DNA of 22,444 bases from JBLHGU01 sp047615875 (GTDB lineage: Bacteria; Pseudomonadota; Gammaproteobacteria; Arenicellales; CAJQKF01). Under the pieces are notes generated by a model that ran no database searches, was not told the DNA's origin, and worked only from the letters and a program-made list of their open reading frames with translations. Made by a program: the position numbers and the translations under genes. The stretch spans positions 1 to 22,444 of the forward strand of contig JBLHGU010000075.1 in NCBI GenBank assembly GCA_047615875.1. The letters are read 5' to 3'. Below, piece by piece: positions 8,113 to 16,240 of this stretch (position 1 is the stretch's first letter; every line of letters starts with the position of its first letter).

Positions 8113-8877
8113 TCACAACCCCTGGTAGCGAACGCCGGTATTGAGATTTAGATCCGCGCGCAACTGTTTGCTAGGCAATTGTTTTGATTGTCTTGAAATC
8201 TCGCTATCAGGATCATTCAAATCACCAAACAGCATGGCCTGATGGCCGGCTTCATCACAGGCTTCAACACAAGCAGGTGTTTCATCTCGATCAACTCGAT
8301 GAACACACAACGTACAACTTTCGACCGTGCCCTTGCCTCTTGGCGCCCAGGGCTTTTGATTGCTTAGGCCTTCATGAATAAACGATCGGGCTTTGTATGG
8401 ACAGGCCATCATGCAATAACGACAGCCAATGCAGGTGTGTTTATTTACCAATACGATGCCATCAGCGCGCTTAAAGGAAGCACCGGTAGGACAAACATCC
8501 ACGCAGGGCGGGTTTTCGCAATGTTGGCATAGCAATGGCAACGAAAGTACCCGACCTGTCTGGCGGTCTTTAAGATCGACTTTGCGAATCCACTGTGCGT
8601 CTGTTTCCGGTCTGCCGAAACCAGTTAGACCATGTTCATCATTACAGGCGTCTACACAGGACGAGCAACCTTCTGCACACTTGCCAGAATCAATTAGCAT
8701 TCCCCAACGCACTTGATCGGTTACAGCATCGTCATCAGACTTAGCCTGTGTCAGTTCAATTAACTGACCCCCACTGCCCAATACACCAGCAGCCGCACCG
8801 ATACCCAAAGCAGCAAGAAATCTACGCCGATACTTATCTGTCAATTGCTGTTTATTATTCTCTTTAATCTCGGACAT
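8113..8877 (-). CDS. dsrO: DsrO, periplasmic Tat-exported ferredoxin-like iron-sulfur protein
   Basis: 254 residues. A twin-arginine signal (RRRFLAALGIGAAAGVLG, from about residue 17) directs Tat export to the periplasm. The mature protein has four [4Fe-4S] motifs: CAEGCSSCVDAC, CQHCENPPCVDVC, CIGCRYCMMAC and CTLCVHRVD...CVEAC, the DmsB/PsrB-type electron-transfer arrangement. It links DsrJ to DsrP in the DsrMKJOP complex. The ATG at 8877 is preferred over an in-frame start 39 bases upstream, because GGAG lies five bases before it and dsrJ ends only two bases upstream; the longer form would overlap dsrJ and put extra residues before the Tat signal. Confidence 0.94.
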   Translation of the reverse strand: MSEIKENNKQQLTDKYRRRFLAALGIGAAAGVLGSGGQLIELTQAKSDDDAVTDQVRWGMLIDSGKCAEGCSSCVDACNDEHGLTGFGRPETDAQWIRKVDLKDRQTGRVLSLPLLCQHCENPPCVDVCPTGASFKRADGIVLVNKHTCIGCRYCMMACPYKARSFIHEGLSNQKPWAPRGKGTVESCTLCVHRVDRDETPACVEACDEAGHQAMLFGDLNDPDSEISRQSKQLPSKQLRADLNLNTGVRYQGL

Positions 8878-8879
8878 AG

Positions 8880-9251
8880 CTACTCCGCAGGAACCGTTGC
8901 GTGGCATTGAAAGCAATCGACCTTCACTGCAGCATAACTATGACAACTCTGGCAAAACTGTCCTTCTGCATTGACTGGAATATAATCACCAGTAGAGTTT
9001 TTATCTGCATGGCAACTTATACAACCTACCAGGCTGTGTTTATCAGACCTGACACCATGTATTACCGTGTTATCGCGCTGATGCATAAGAATATCCATGT
9101 GATAACGACGCATAAATTCCGTTGGTTCAACACACTTCTCGCCTTTAACAATATTAGGCTTCGGCACATTTACATCCGCTGAAACCACTACTCCAGCAAT
9201 AGACAAAAGCAGCATCACCCCTGTAAGCAATTTGCAGATGTAACGCAACAT
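8880..9251 (-). CDS. dsrJ: DsrJ, periplasmic triheme cytochrome c
   Basis: 123 residues with an uncleaved-looking N-terminal signal/anchor (MLRYICKLLTGVMLLLSIAG) and three haem-binding CxxCH sites: CISCH, CQSCH and CFQCH. GEKCVEPTEFMRRYHMD carries the conserved cysteine that serves as an unusual axial haem ligand in DsrJ. It is the periplasmic haem subunit of DsrMKJOP. The start at 9251 is chosen because it sits seven bases after the dsrL stop with GGTGG upstream, and because it puts the hydrophobic signal at the N-terminus. A longer in-frame reading from 9335 would overlap dsrL by 77 bases and add a second hydrophobic stretch that is only the dsrL shadow. Confidence 0.93.
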   Translation of the reverse strand: MLRYICKLLTGVMLLLSIAGVVVSADVNVPKPNIVKGEKCVEPTEFMRRYHMDILMHQRDNTVIHGVRSDKHSLVGCISCHADKNSTGDYIPVNAEGQFCQSCHSYAAVKVDCFQCHATVPAE

Positions 9252-9258
9252 TTGTGTA

Positions 9259-11211
9259 CTAACCACCCATGCCCATGTCGATGTAGCCAGTAGGGCAAAC
9301 ATCAGAGCAGATGTGACAACCAATACATTTGTCATAGTCAGTATCTACATAACGACCCGTTGTCGATTTATCTTTCTTGACTCTAAAGACCGCATCCACC
9401 GGGCAATAGATTACACAGTTATCACACTCAAAACACATCCCACAACTCATGCAGCGCTCTGCCTCCTGGGCAGCCTGTTGGCGATCCAGGCCTTGATGGC
9501 GTTCTTCAAAATGGCCCAATACGGCACTCGCATCAGGACCAATAATGTCGCGCTTATTTCTTGGCGTGTACTCGAAGTGAGCCAGAAAGAGTTCTGTAGA
9601 GGGTATGATTTCCTGAGCAGACCGATCTTCATAGTTATGCACCGCATAATCCGAATCTGATGTTCCCCAGTTTACGCTGTGATCATATTCCGATGGATTC
9701 AAACCAGACTCATTTAACTTCGACAACAAATTGAAGTGATGTACATCCACTTTGGGACGTTTCTGCGGATCTTTTTCTGCGAGATAATGAATGATGGAAT
9801 CAACAGCGATAGAAGCCTGGCCAATTGCAGTAGTTAACAAGTGTGGTCGAATAATATCTCCAGCAACAAAATGCCCGGGTCGATCAGGCACCTGATAAAA
9901 CTTGTCTGAGTTAATCAAGTTGCGGCCATTATTTAACTCATCAAGCCCGCTTAAATCGCCACCCTGCCCTATGGCAGATACAATCAAATCGCACTCAACA
10001 ATAAATTCGCTGCCTTCTACTGCTGAGGGAACTCCACGATCATCCATTGTGCACTTGGCCAGCTTCATGGCCGTGGCTCTACCATTCTCATCCTTGATTA
10101 CATCGACAGGCATAACACCATTAAGAATAGTAACGCCTTCCCGCAAAGCATCATCTACTTCTTCCTCGGTAGCGGTCATTGCCTCTCGTTCAAATAGAGC
10201 AGTTAAGGTAACTTTGGCACCTGTGCGAAGTGCTGCAAAAGCAGAATCATGTGCAATGTAGCCACCAATTACCTCTTCCGGGCGATCCTTTGGATTGATC
10301 TTATCCACCTTACCTAGACGACGTGCTACAGATACAACGTCGATTGATGTATCACCACCACCGACACAGATAACACGGTCGGCGGTCACCTTCAGAGTGC
10401 CTTTGTTAAAAGCATCCAGAAAGCCGACCCCACTGACACAGTTGGGGGCCTCGCTATTGGGGATAGGTAAATCTCGTCCGCTTTGGCAACCTATCGACCA
10501 TAAAACTGCATCGAATTCTTTATCTAGCTCTTCTAGACTGACATCCTTTCCCACACGGGTGTTGTTGCGAACTTCAATATCGCCTAAATCAAGGATGCGC
10601 TGTATCTCATGCCCTAACAGATCCCTGGGTGTACGGTAGTTTGGAATGCCATACCACATCATGCCACCCAACTTGTCCTGAGATTCGAAAATGGTTGATG
10701 CAAAGCCCTTTCTTCTCAGCTGATATGCAGCAGCCAGACCAGCGGGTCCACCACCAATTATGGCAATTTTCTTGTCGGCAACTGCACCAGGCACTTCAAA
10801 CTTAAAACCTTGCTCAAAGGCACTATCACCAATGAATTGTTCAACAGAGTTAATACCAACAAAGTCTTCCACGTTATTGCGATTACAACCATCTTCACAG
10901 GGCGCAGGGCAAACACGTCCCATCATTGATGGAAATGGATTAGCGTCAGTAGAGCGTCGAAAGGCATATTCTTCCATTGAAATGCCTTCGGGTGGCTTTT
11001 CAATGCCACGAACAATCTGCAGCCAGCCACGAATATCTTCTCCCGAAGGACAGCTACCCTGACAAGGTGGCGTTCGATGCACGTAGACCGGACATTTATT
11101 GGAATGATCGGCCTCGAAGATCATACTCTGCATATCGTCTTCGACATAGTCACCGTCGTTGTAGTACCTGAATGTCAAGGTCTTTTTTATATCGTCTGCG
11201 GAAGTTGCCAT
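9259..11211 (-). CDS. dsrL: DsrL, NAD(P)H:acceptor iron-sulfur flavoprotein oxidoreductase
   Basis: 650 residues, related to the small subunit of glutamate synthase with a C-terminal ferredoxin extension. In order: N-terminal cysteines (40, 50, 54, then CPAPCEDGC at about 101-109) for Fe-S clusters, an FAD-binding GGGPAGLA at about 153, an NAD(P)-binding GGGDTSID at about 283, a second FAD contact FVAGD at about 447, and near the C-terminus CMSCGMCFECDNC...CP and CIGCHICSDVC for two more [4Fe-4S] clusters. DsrL binds DsrAB and transfers electrons from sulfite formation to NAD(P)+. In A. vinosum it is essential for oxidation of stored sulfur. Its presence supports the oxidative direction. Start ATG at 11211 has AGGGGTG upstream. 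The 57-bp gap to dsrK holds only a weak bulged stem. Confidence 0.95.
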   Translation of the reverse strand: MATSADDIKKTLTFRYYNDGDYVEDDMQSMIFEADHSNKCPVYVHRTPPCQGSCPSGEDIRGWLQIVRGIEKPPEGISMEEYAFRRSTDANPFPSMMGRVCPAPCEDGCNRNNVEDFVGINSVEQFIGDSAFEQGFKFEVPGAVADKKIAIIGGGPAGLAAAYQLRRKGFASTIFESQDKLGGMMWYGIPNYRTPRDLLGHEIQRILDLGDIEVRNNTRVGKDVSLEELDKEFDAVLWSIGCQSGRDLPIPNSEAPNCVSGVGFLDAFNKGTLKVTADRVICVGGGDTSIDVVSVARRLGKVDKINPKDRPEEVIGGYIAHDSAFAALRTGAKVTLTALFEREAMTATEEEVDDALREGVTILNGVMPVDVIKDENGRATAMKLAKCTMDDRGVPSAVEGSEFIVECDLIVSAIGQGGDLSGLDELNNGRNLINSDKFYQVPDRPGHFVAGDIIRPHLLTTAIGQASIAVDSIIHYLAEKDPQKRPKVDVHHFNLLSKLNESGLNPSEYDHSVNWGTSDSDYAVHNYEDRSAQEIIPSTELFLAHFEYTPRNKRDIIGPDASAVLGHFEERHQGLDRQQAAQEAERCMSCGMCFECDNCVIYCPVDAVFRVKKDKSTTGRYVDTDYDKCIGCHICSDVCPTGYIDMGMGG

Positions 11212-11268
11212 CTAAACACCCCTAACTAAAATAAAATATCGTCACAGAGTTAATTCTGCTCGTGACCG

Positions 11269-12768
11269 TTAATTCTTGACATCGAAAACCAGCGCATCAC
11301 CAACTAACTGATGCACGCTGATTATCATGTCCATGCCCATGCCGTAAAAGGGTAAAACCTTGCTGAATTGTGACTTACAAATGGCACAGATAGCGGCCAT
11401 ATGGGTTACGCCGTGATCGTCAATCACCTGACTGAGCGCACTCATTCTGGGTAAGGCTCCCTTTACCCGTAGTTCCAATAAATCGTCGGTCAATAAGCCG
11501 CCTCCACCGCCACAACAAAAGGTCCCTTCATGAATGGTTTCTGGTGCCATATCAACAAAATGATTACAGGAGGCCTTGATAATTTCACGGGGGATTACAA
11601 ACTGACCACCGGGCATATCACCCATTCTCGATGCGCGAGAAACATTACATGAATCATGGAAAGTTAAAATTTTATCGTCGTTGGCTTCCTTATCTAACTT
11701 AAGCGCACCACGTTGTAGTAAATCGTAAGTGAATTCGCAGACGTGTTGAGGCACCGGATAATTCTTATCAAGAAAGTCCCAGGGCCCAACTAAAGTATTC
11801 CAGTAACTATAGGCAACGCGCCAGGCATGGCCGCACTCGCCAACAATTATGCGTTTAACACCTAGCTCCAGTGCGGCTTCTCGAATACGCATAGCGACTT
11901 TTTGCATGTTGTCGTAACTGCCGATAAACAAGCCAAAATTTGCCGCCTCTGATGCGTGGGAGCTTAGCGTCCAACTTATACCTGCCTGATGAAAAACCTT
12001 GGCGTAGCCGATCAGACCGTCAACATGAGGTTCTGCAAAAAAGTCAGCCGATGGTGTTACCAGCAGAACATCAGCACCGTGCTGATCAAGGGGAAACTTG
12101 ACTGGCACTTCAATATCTTCTTCGACTTCTTCTTCAAGACCTTCGAGGGTATCCAACAGTGCTGGTTTCGGTAGGCCAAGGTTGTTACCTATTTTGAAAA
12201 CCTTACCAATAATTTCATTGGAATACTTCTGGCCTTTGCCAATTGCCGCCAGTATTTCCCGCCCGGCCATGGTGACCTCTGCAGTATCGATACCATAGGG
12301 GCAATAAACCGAACAGCGTCGACACTCGGAACATTGGTGATAATACTTGTACCAGTCATCAACAACTTCCTCGGTTAAATCAACTGCTCCCACCAGTTTG
12401 GGAAAGTGCTTGCCGGCGAAGGTAAAATAGCGTCTATATACATTACGCAACAGATCCTGTCGGGCCACAGGCATATTCTTAGGATCGCCCGTACCGAGAA
12501 AATAATGACACTTATCAGCACAACTACCGCACTTAACACAGGTATCCATAAAAACCTGTAGCGAGCGGTATTTACCTAGCAACTCTTCCATTTTAGCCAG
12601 AGCAACTTCCTTCCAGTTCTCCACCAATTCCCCAGGGTAGCCGAGGGCTTCCTGATGGGCCGGTTTTGCAAGAAAGGGCTGGCTATGCTGCATCGCACCG
12701 ATTTTTATCGGTGGGATGACCGGGATTTTTTTAATCTCCGGTGTCTCAAAATTTACTTTTATAGCCAT
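11269..12768 (-). CDS. dsrK: DsrK, HdrD-like catalytic iron-sulfur subunit of DsrMKJOP
   Basis: 499 residues, cytoplasmic. Two N-terminal [4Fe-4S] motifs are present: CVKCGSCADKC at 77-87 and CSECRRCSVYC at 146-156. The C-terminal part has the heterodisulfide-reductase-like CCG signature region (HDSCNVSRASRMGD, then FCCGGGGGLL), which is expected to bind the noncubane or special catalytic [4Fe-4S] cluster. DsrK handles the thiol/disulfide or trisulfide state of DsrC and exchanges electrons with haem-bearing DsrM. The gene begins 18 bases after dsrM with GGGA upstream of an ATG. Length and motif set are normal for the family and no key cysteine is missing. Confidence 0.95.
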   Translation of the reverse strand: MAIKVNFETPEIKKIPVIPPIKIGAMQHSQPFLAKPAHQEALGYPGELVENWKEVALAKMEELLGKYRSLQVFMDTCVKCGSCADKCHYFLGTGDPKNMPVARQDLLRNVYRRYFTFAGKHFPKLVGAVDLTEEVVDDWYKYYHQCSECRRCSVYCPYGIDTAEVTMAGREILAAIGKGQKYSNEIIGKVFKIGNNLGLPKPALLDTLEGLEEEVEEDIEVPVKFPLDQHGADVLLVTPSADFFAEPHVDGLIGYAKVFHQAGISWTLSSHASEAANFGLFIGSYDNMQKVAMRIREAALELGVKRIIVGECGHAWRVAYSYWNTLVGPWDFLDKNYPVPQHVCEFTYDLLQRGALKLDKEANDDKILTFHDSCNVSRASRMGDMPGGQFVIPREIIKASCNHFVDMAPETIHEGTFCCGGGGGLLTDDLLELRVKGALPRMSALSQVIDDHGVTHMAAICAICKSQFSKVLPFYGMGMDMIISVHQLVGDALVFDVKN

Positions 12769-12786
12769 TGATAAATATCCCGGTTG

Positions 12787-13518
12787 TCAGGACTTGCTGG
12801 TCGGAAACTTATCTGCCCAGGCAGCCACATGACGCTGTTCTCGAGGATTGTCCTTCATATTTCGAGTCGGGCTAAAAAATACACCAGGCGCATGCATCAA
12901 CTTACTAAAAGGAAAAACAATCATTAGCGCTATAACCAAAGCAAGGTGCACTAAAAGCAGTGGATCAGCGGGCAACGGCTGCCAGTCGAAAGACATTACG
13001 CCAAGCATAAAAGCTTTCAAAGCAACCACATCGGTATGCCAGACATACTTCATAGCTATACCACTTAATGCAATGGCCAAAATTAGTGCCAGCATTAAGT
13101 GGTCGGACGGGGCAGAAATATATCGCACCCGGTCAACCAGAAAACGTCGCGCCCATAAACCCACCAGGCCGACTGACATCGCAAAACCTGCATATATGCC
13201 GATCCATTGAACCATTTCCACCCAGAACCAGACGGGATCGGTGAAGTAACGCAAATGCCGCAACAACACCAGCACCATACCGAAGTGAAACAAATAACTA
13301 AATATCCAGGTCCACTTACTACCCTTAAACAGGCTCTCGAAAAAAACCACTTCACGAGCCATGCGCGCGACCACACCAGCGGTTGTGATGGGTGCCGGTG
13401 TAGTCGGAATAACCAACGGTGCAGGGATTTTGTGATAACGCCATAGTTTTGCAAATACACCAGCTAACAAAACACATGTAGCCAGGTAGAACAAAAGGGC
13501 ATAAATAGCTGTTAGCAC
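12787..13518 (-). CDS. dsrM: DsrM, NarI-like haem b membrane subunit of DsrMKJOP
   Basis: 243 residues with about five hydrophobic membrane segments and several membrane histidines (for example SYLFHFGMVLVLLRHLRYF near 75-92, and LLLVHLALVIALMIV near 188-202) that are the expected b-haem ligands of the NarI/DsrM family. DsrM exchanges electrons between the quinone pool and DsrK. The start is GTG at 13518, the only in-frame start that keeps the whole first membrane helix; GGGAAG is four bases upstream. It lies 48 bases after dsrC and 18 bases before dsrK, an operon arrangement. Confidence 0.93.
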   Translation of the reverse strand: MLTAIYALLFYLATCVLLAGVFAKLWRYHKIPAPLVIPTTPAPITTAGVVARMAREVVFFESLFKGSKWTWIFSYLFHFGMVLVLLRHLRYFTDPVWFWVEMVQWIGIYAGFAMSVGLVGLWARRFLVDRVRYISAPSDHLMLALILAIALSGIAMKYVWHTDVVALKAFMLGVMSFDWQPLPADPLLLVHLALVIALMIVFPFSKLMHAPGVFFSPTRNMKDNPREQRHVAAWADKFPTSKS

Positions 13519-13566
13519 AAAACTTCCCGCTGCATCGACATCACCTGAAACTATAGATAGCGAGCC

Positions 13567-13899
13567 TTATACACAGCCTGTAGGTTTCGGTAGACCCGCA
13601 TACTTACATGCCTGCTTGGCAGGTCCGTAAGGAAATAGCTGATACAGATACTTGCTGTTGCCTTTGTCTTTGCCTAGCTTTTTGCCAATGGCCTTAGTTA
13701 GCACGCGTACTGCAGGGGCAATTTGATATTCTTCGTAATACTCACGAAGAAAATTAATAACTTGCCAGTGACTCTCATCCAGATCGCAATCATCTTCTTC
13801 TGCCATTGCCTTGGCAATTTTCTCGTCCCACTGAGTCAAGTCTTCCAGATAACCCTCTTCGTCTGTCTCGTATGTCTTGCCATCTATTTCAATTGCCAT
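13567..13899 (-). CDS. dsrC: DsrC, sulfur-carrier protein with both redox-active cysteines
   Basis: 110 residues of the DsrC/TusE family. The flexible C-terminal arm holds both functional cysteines: Cys98 in GPAKQACKYAGLP and the penultimate Cys109 in PTGCV. This pair is what distinguishes true DsrC from TusE. Persulfide on the penultimate cysteine, delivered by DsrEFH, is the substrate of DsrAB in the oxidative pathway; DsrK later deals with the disulfide state. The ATG at 13899 has GGAG nine bases upstream. A second family member lacking these cysteines is encoded on the other strand at 20482-20820, which makes a useful comparison. Confidence 0.97.
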   Translation of the reverse strand: MAIEIDGKTYETDEEGYLEDLTQWDEKIAKAMAEEDDCDLDESHWQVINFLREYYEEYQIAPAVRVLTKAIGKKLGKDKGNSKYLYQLFPYGPAKQACKYAGLPKPTGCV

Positions 13900-13948
13900 C
13901 TCGGTGTTCTCCGTTAAATTCAGAATTTTTTTACAGGTGAATAACTAC

Positions 13949-14251
13949 TTATAACCAGGACTGAACCCGGTCATTATTTGCGGCCAGCTCTACAAAATCG
14001 CTGTAGCCAACCACTTTCACTCCATCGATAAGTTTATCTTCTTCAATACCTCGAGCCTTCAGGTCCGGACCCAATGCATAAAAACTTTTGCTTGTCATGG
14101 CAGCCTCGATTGAACCTGCTATGGCATTACCTTGTATGGCGCCATAAACGCCGTCTTCAAGTAACAAGATATCGCTACCGTCGAGCGATAATGATAGGCA
14201 AGTCTGTAAGCTATTCTTTTCGAATGGTGATTTATTTACGGTATGCAACAT
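13949..14251 (-). CDS. dsrH: DsrH, subunit of the DsrEFH sulfurtransferase
   Basis: 100 residues of the DsrH/TusB family. The N-terminal MLHTVNKSPF motif is typical, and Cys18 (LQTCLSLS) is in the position of the conserved DsrH cysteine. DsrH packs with DsrE and DsrF as a hexamer that relays sulfur to DsrC. The gene order E-F-H and its location before dsrC match A. vinosum. The ATG at 14251 lies 17 bases after dsrF. Confidence 0.93.
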   Translation of the reverse strand: MLHTVNKSPFEKNSLQTCLSLSLDGSDILLLEDGVYGAIQGNAIAGSIEAAMTSKSFYALGPDLKARGIEEDKLIDGVKVVGYSDFVELAANNDRVQSWL

Positions 14252-14268
14252 GCTCGATTATCCACTCA

Positions 14269-14676
14269 TTAAAAGTTAAGCAGGACATCCTGCTCGTTCA
14301 TTAGCTGTGCCATAGCGGCGCGTTTAACAATATGTATCGATGGCTTTTCTGCGTAGTCATCATCTTCGTCTTCCCAGACTAATTCCATCAGATCGCCTTC
14401 ACAGAGTCCACGCTCGTGCAATGACTCTTGCTCGACATAGAGTTTATTAACTTCGTAGTCGCCTAGAGCTCTATATGTAGGAGAAAAATTCTTCATTCCA
14501 CTGTCGCTGGTGTCCTGACCCTTTTTAAGCTGAAACACGCCGTCGCCAATGAATGCCATGCTGACATCCTGATCAAATGCAGCGCCTACTAAAACGACTT
14601 CTAGACCTTCAAGCGCGTAGATGCTGCCGTAGGGAGCACGACGATTGATATACATGAATTTCTTAATTTTTGACAT
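14269..14676 (-). CDS. dsrF: DsrF, subunit of the DsrEFH sulfurtransferase
   Basis: 135 residues of the DsrF/TusC family: an N-terminal INRRAPYGSIYALEGLEVVLVGAAF region and an acidic C-terminus (ELVWEDEDDD). DsrF forms the DsrEFH hexamer but is not thought to carry the transferred sulfur itself. It begins nine bases after dsrE and is cotranscribed with the whole cluster. Identification rests on both sequence and position. Confidence 0.93.
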   Translation of the reverse strand: MSKIKKFMYINRRAPYGSIYALEGLEVVLVGAAFDQDVSMAFIGDGVFQLKKGQDTSDSGMKNFSPTYRALGDYEVNKLYVEQESLHERGLCEGDLMELVWEDEDDDYAEKPSIHIVKRAAMAQLMNEQDVLLNF

Positions 14677-14685
14677 AATTAAATC

Positions 14686-15078
14686 CTAATCACCGAATTC
14701 CATTATTCGATCGGCTTGAATACCCGCTTCAATAAGCTGCCCCAAACCCGAAATACGAAACCCTTCGGCGATATTGTCACCATCCTTACCATTTCTACGT
14801 GCCTCGTCAGCATCAAGAATGCCACGCCGTTGGGCTGCAGCCACACATATCACCAGATCCAACTCGTGCTGCTTTGCTAACTCGCTCCAGCGACTGACGA
14901 TATTTCGATCGTCCTGTGGTGGTGTGGTCATACGAGTACCGTTGTTAACACCGTCATGATAAAAGAATATCCGATAGATGCTGTGGCCAGCATCTATCGC
15001 CGCCTTGGTAAAGTTATACGCGGAGTCCGCCGCCTGGTGGGTATACGGACCCTCGTTCACCATAATTGAAAAAATCAT
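14686..15078 (-). CDS. dsrE: DsrE, sulfur-binding subunit of the DsrEFH sulfurtransferase
   Basis: 130 residues of the DsrE/TusD family. The active-site Cys78 is visible in DLVICVAAAQRRGI; in A. vinosum the equivalent cysteine carries persulfide sulfur on its way to DsrC. The N-terminal IFSIMVNEGPYTHQAADSA is typical. The ATG at 15078 is six bases after the dsrB stop. No strong Shine-Dalgarno is seen, so translation may depend on coupling to dsrB. A second in-frame ATG (MVNEG, five codons later) is an alternative start. Confidence 0.94.
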   Translation of the reverse strand: MIFSIMVNEGPYTHQAADSAYNFTKAAIDAGHSIYRIFFYHDGVNNGTRMTTPPQDDRNIVSRWSELAKQHELDLVICVAAAQRRGILDADEARRNGKDGDNIAEGFRISGLGQLIEAGIQADRIMEFGD

Positions 15079-15084
15079 AGCTGT

Positions 15085-16158
15085 TTAGAAACGAATATGG
15101 GTAGACGAATTAAGAGTCTTGCGACTGCCACGCCAGTTATCGATATGGTATTTGGTAAAGGGTAAACCAGTAAGCTCGAAGAAACGCGGCCAGCCAATGC
15201 GATCTACCCAATCATTTAATCGTTCCCAGTCACGGGCGTCTTCTTTATAGACGGCCAGAATTTTCTTCACAATAGCGGTTGCTTCCGGCCAACGAGGAGG
15301 ATTATTCGGAATACCAGAGGCGACTAGCTTTTGAAAACTGGGTTTGGATCGGGCATTAGAGTGATTGCCTCCAACCCAGATTGCCAGCTTGGAATGTTCA
15401 GGGTCGTTGATTTGCATGGGCGGACAAGGCGGATAGCACGCGCCACAACAGATACACTTTTTCTCATCAACTTCCAGTGTCGGCTTGCCATTTACCATGG
15501 CTGGTCGAATAGCTGCTACCGGGCAGCGAGCAACAACTGATGGTCTTTCACATACATTAGCGACCAGATCGTGATTAATCTTTGGCGGCTTGGTGTGTTG
15601 AACATTAATGGCTATATCGCCCTGACCACCGCAGTTAATCTGACAACAGGAAGTTGTGATATGAACCCGGTTGGGCATGTTACAACTTTTGAACTCGTCA
15701 ATGAGTTCATCCATCATGGCCTTAACTACACCAGAAGCATCAGTTCCAGGAATATCGCAGTGTAACCAACCCTGGGTGTGCGAGATCATAGCGACAGAAT
15801 TACCAGTGCCACCAACGACAAACCCCGCGCCCTCCAAAGCTTCAATTAGGGGATCAACTTTCGTCTCATCCGTGACCATATATTCAATATTGCTGCGTAT
15901 GGTAAAACGAACAAAACCATCAGCAAATTGATCGCCGATATCACACAGCTTACGCAGCGTGAACACATCAAGTATTCGTTGTGTACCAGCCTTAACGGTC
16001 CAGACTTCATCACCGCTATGGGCGGCATGGCGTAAAACGCCAGGTCGTGGATGATCATGCCATTTCCACTGACCAAAATTTTTCACCATGGTGGGATGCA
16101 TATACTGAAACCCATCGGGACAACCGGACTCGATAGCCTCGCGCATTTGTTTTGCCAT
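15085..16158 (-). CDS. dsrB: DsrB, beta subunit of oxidative-type dissimilatory sulfite reductase
   Basis: 357 residues. The sirohaem/[4Fe-4S] region is TTSCCQINCGGQ (Cys171, 172, 176), followed by NVCERPSVVARCPVAAI (Cys203, Cys212). A ferredoxin domain follows with CICCGACYPPCPP (Cys235, 238, 241, 245). The wording CCQINCGGQGDIAI is that of the oxidative (Chromatiaceae-type) enzymes as I know them, not that of sulfate reducers. With DsrA it forms the alpha2beta2 enzyme that oxidises DsrC-bound sulfur to sulfite in the cytoplasm. An 82-base gap separates it from dsrA. Confidence 0.97.
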   Translation of the reverse strand: MAKQMREAIESGCPDGFQYMHPTMVKNFGQWKWHDHPRPGVLRHAAHSGDEVWTVKAGTQRILDVFTLRKLCDIGDQFADGFVRFTIRSNIEYMVTDETKVDPLIEALEGAGFVVGGTGNSVAMISHTQGWLHCDIPGTDASGVVKAMMDELIDEFKSCNMPNRVHITTSCCQINCGGQGDIAINVQHTKPPKINHDLVANVCERPSVVARCPVAAIRPAMVNGKPTLEVDEKKCICCGACYPPCPPMQINDPEHSKLAIWVGGNHSNARSKPSFQKLVASGIPNNPPRWPEATAIVKKILAVYKEDARDWERLNDWVDRIGWPRFFELTGLPFTKYHIDNWRGSRKTLNSSTHIRF

Positions 16159-16240
16159 GCTCTACTCCAAACTGTTGTTACAGTATCGATGCCTTAGCAT
16201 CAATACGAAAATTATTTCGATAAAGGACAGATTTATTCGG

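Noticed and set aside
9252..9335. Longer dsrJ start overlapping the end of dsrL
   Set aside because: The extension reads through the dsrL ferredoxin codons and adds a second hydrophobic stretch; the ATG at 9251 gives a normal signal peptide directly after dsrL.
11212..11268. Bulged stem in the dsrK-dsrL gap (GTCA/TGAC with CAGA/TCTG)
   Set aside because: A four-base bulge interrupts it and the following AT-rich run is not a T tract; could be chance.
16188..16201. GATGC-CTTA-GCATC hairpin between dsrA and dsrB
   Set aside because: Only five base pairs, flanked by mismatches and without a T run; too weak to call a terminator or processing site.
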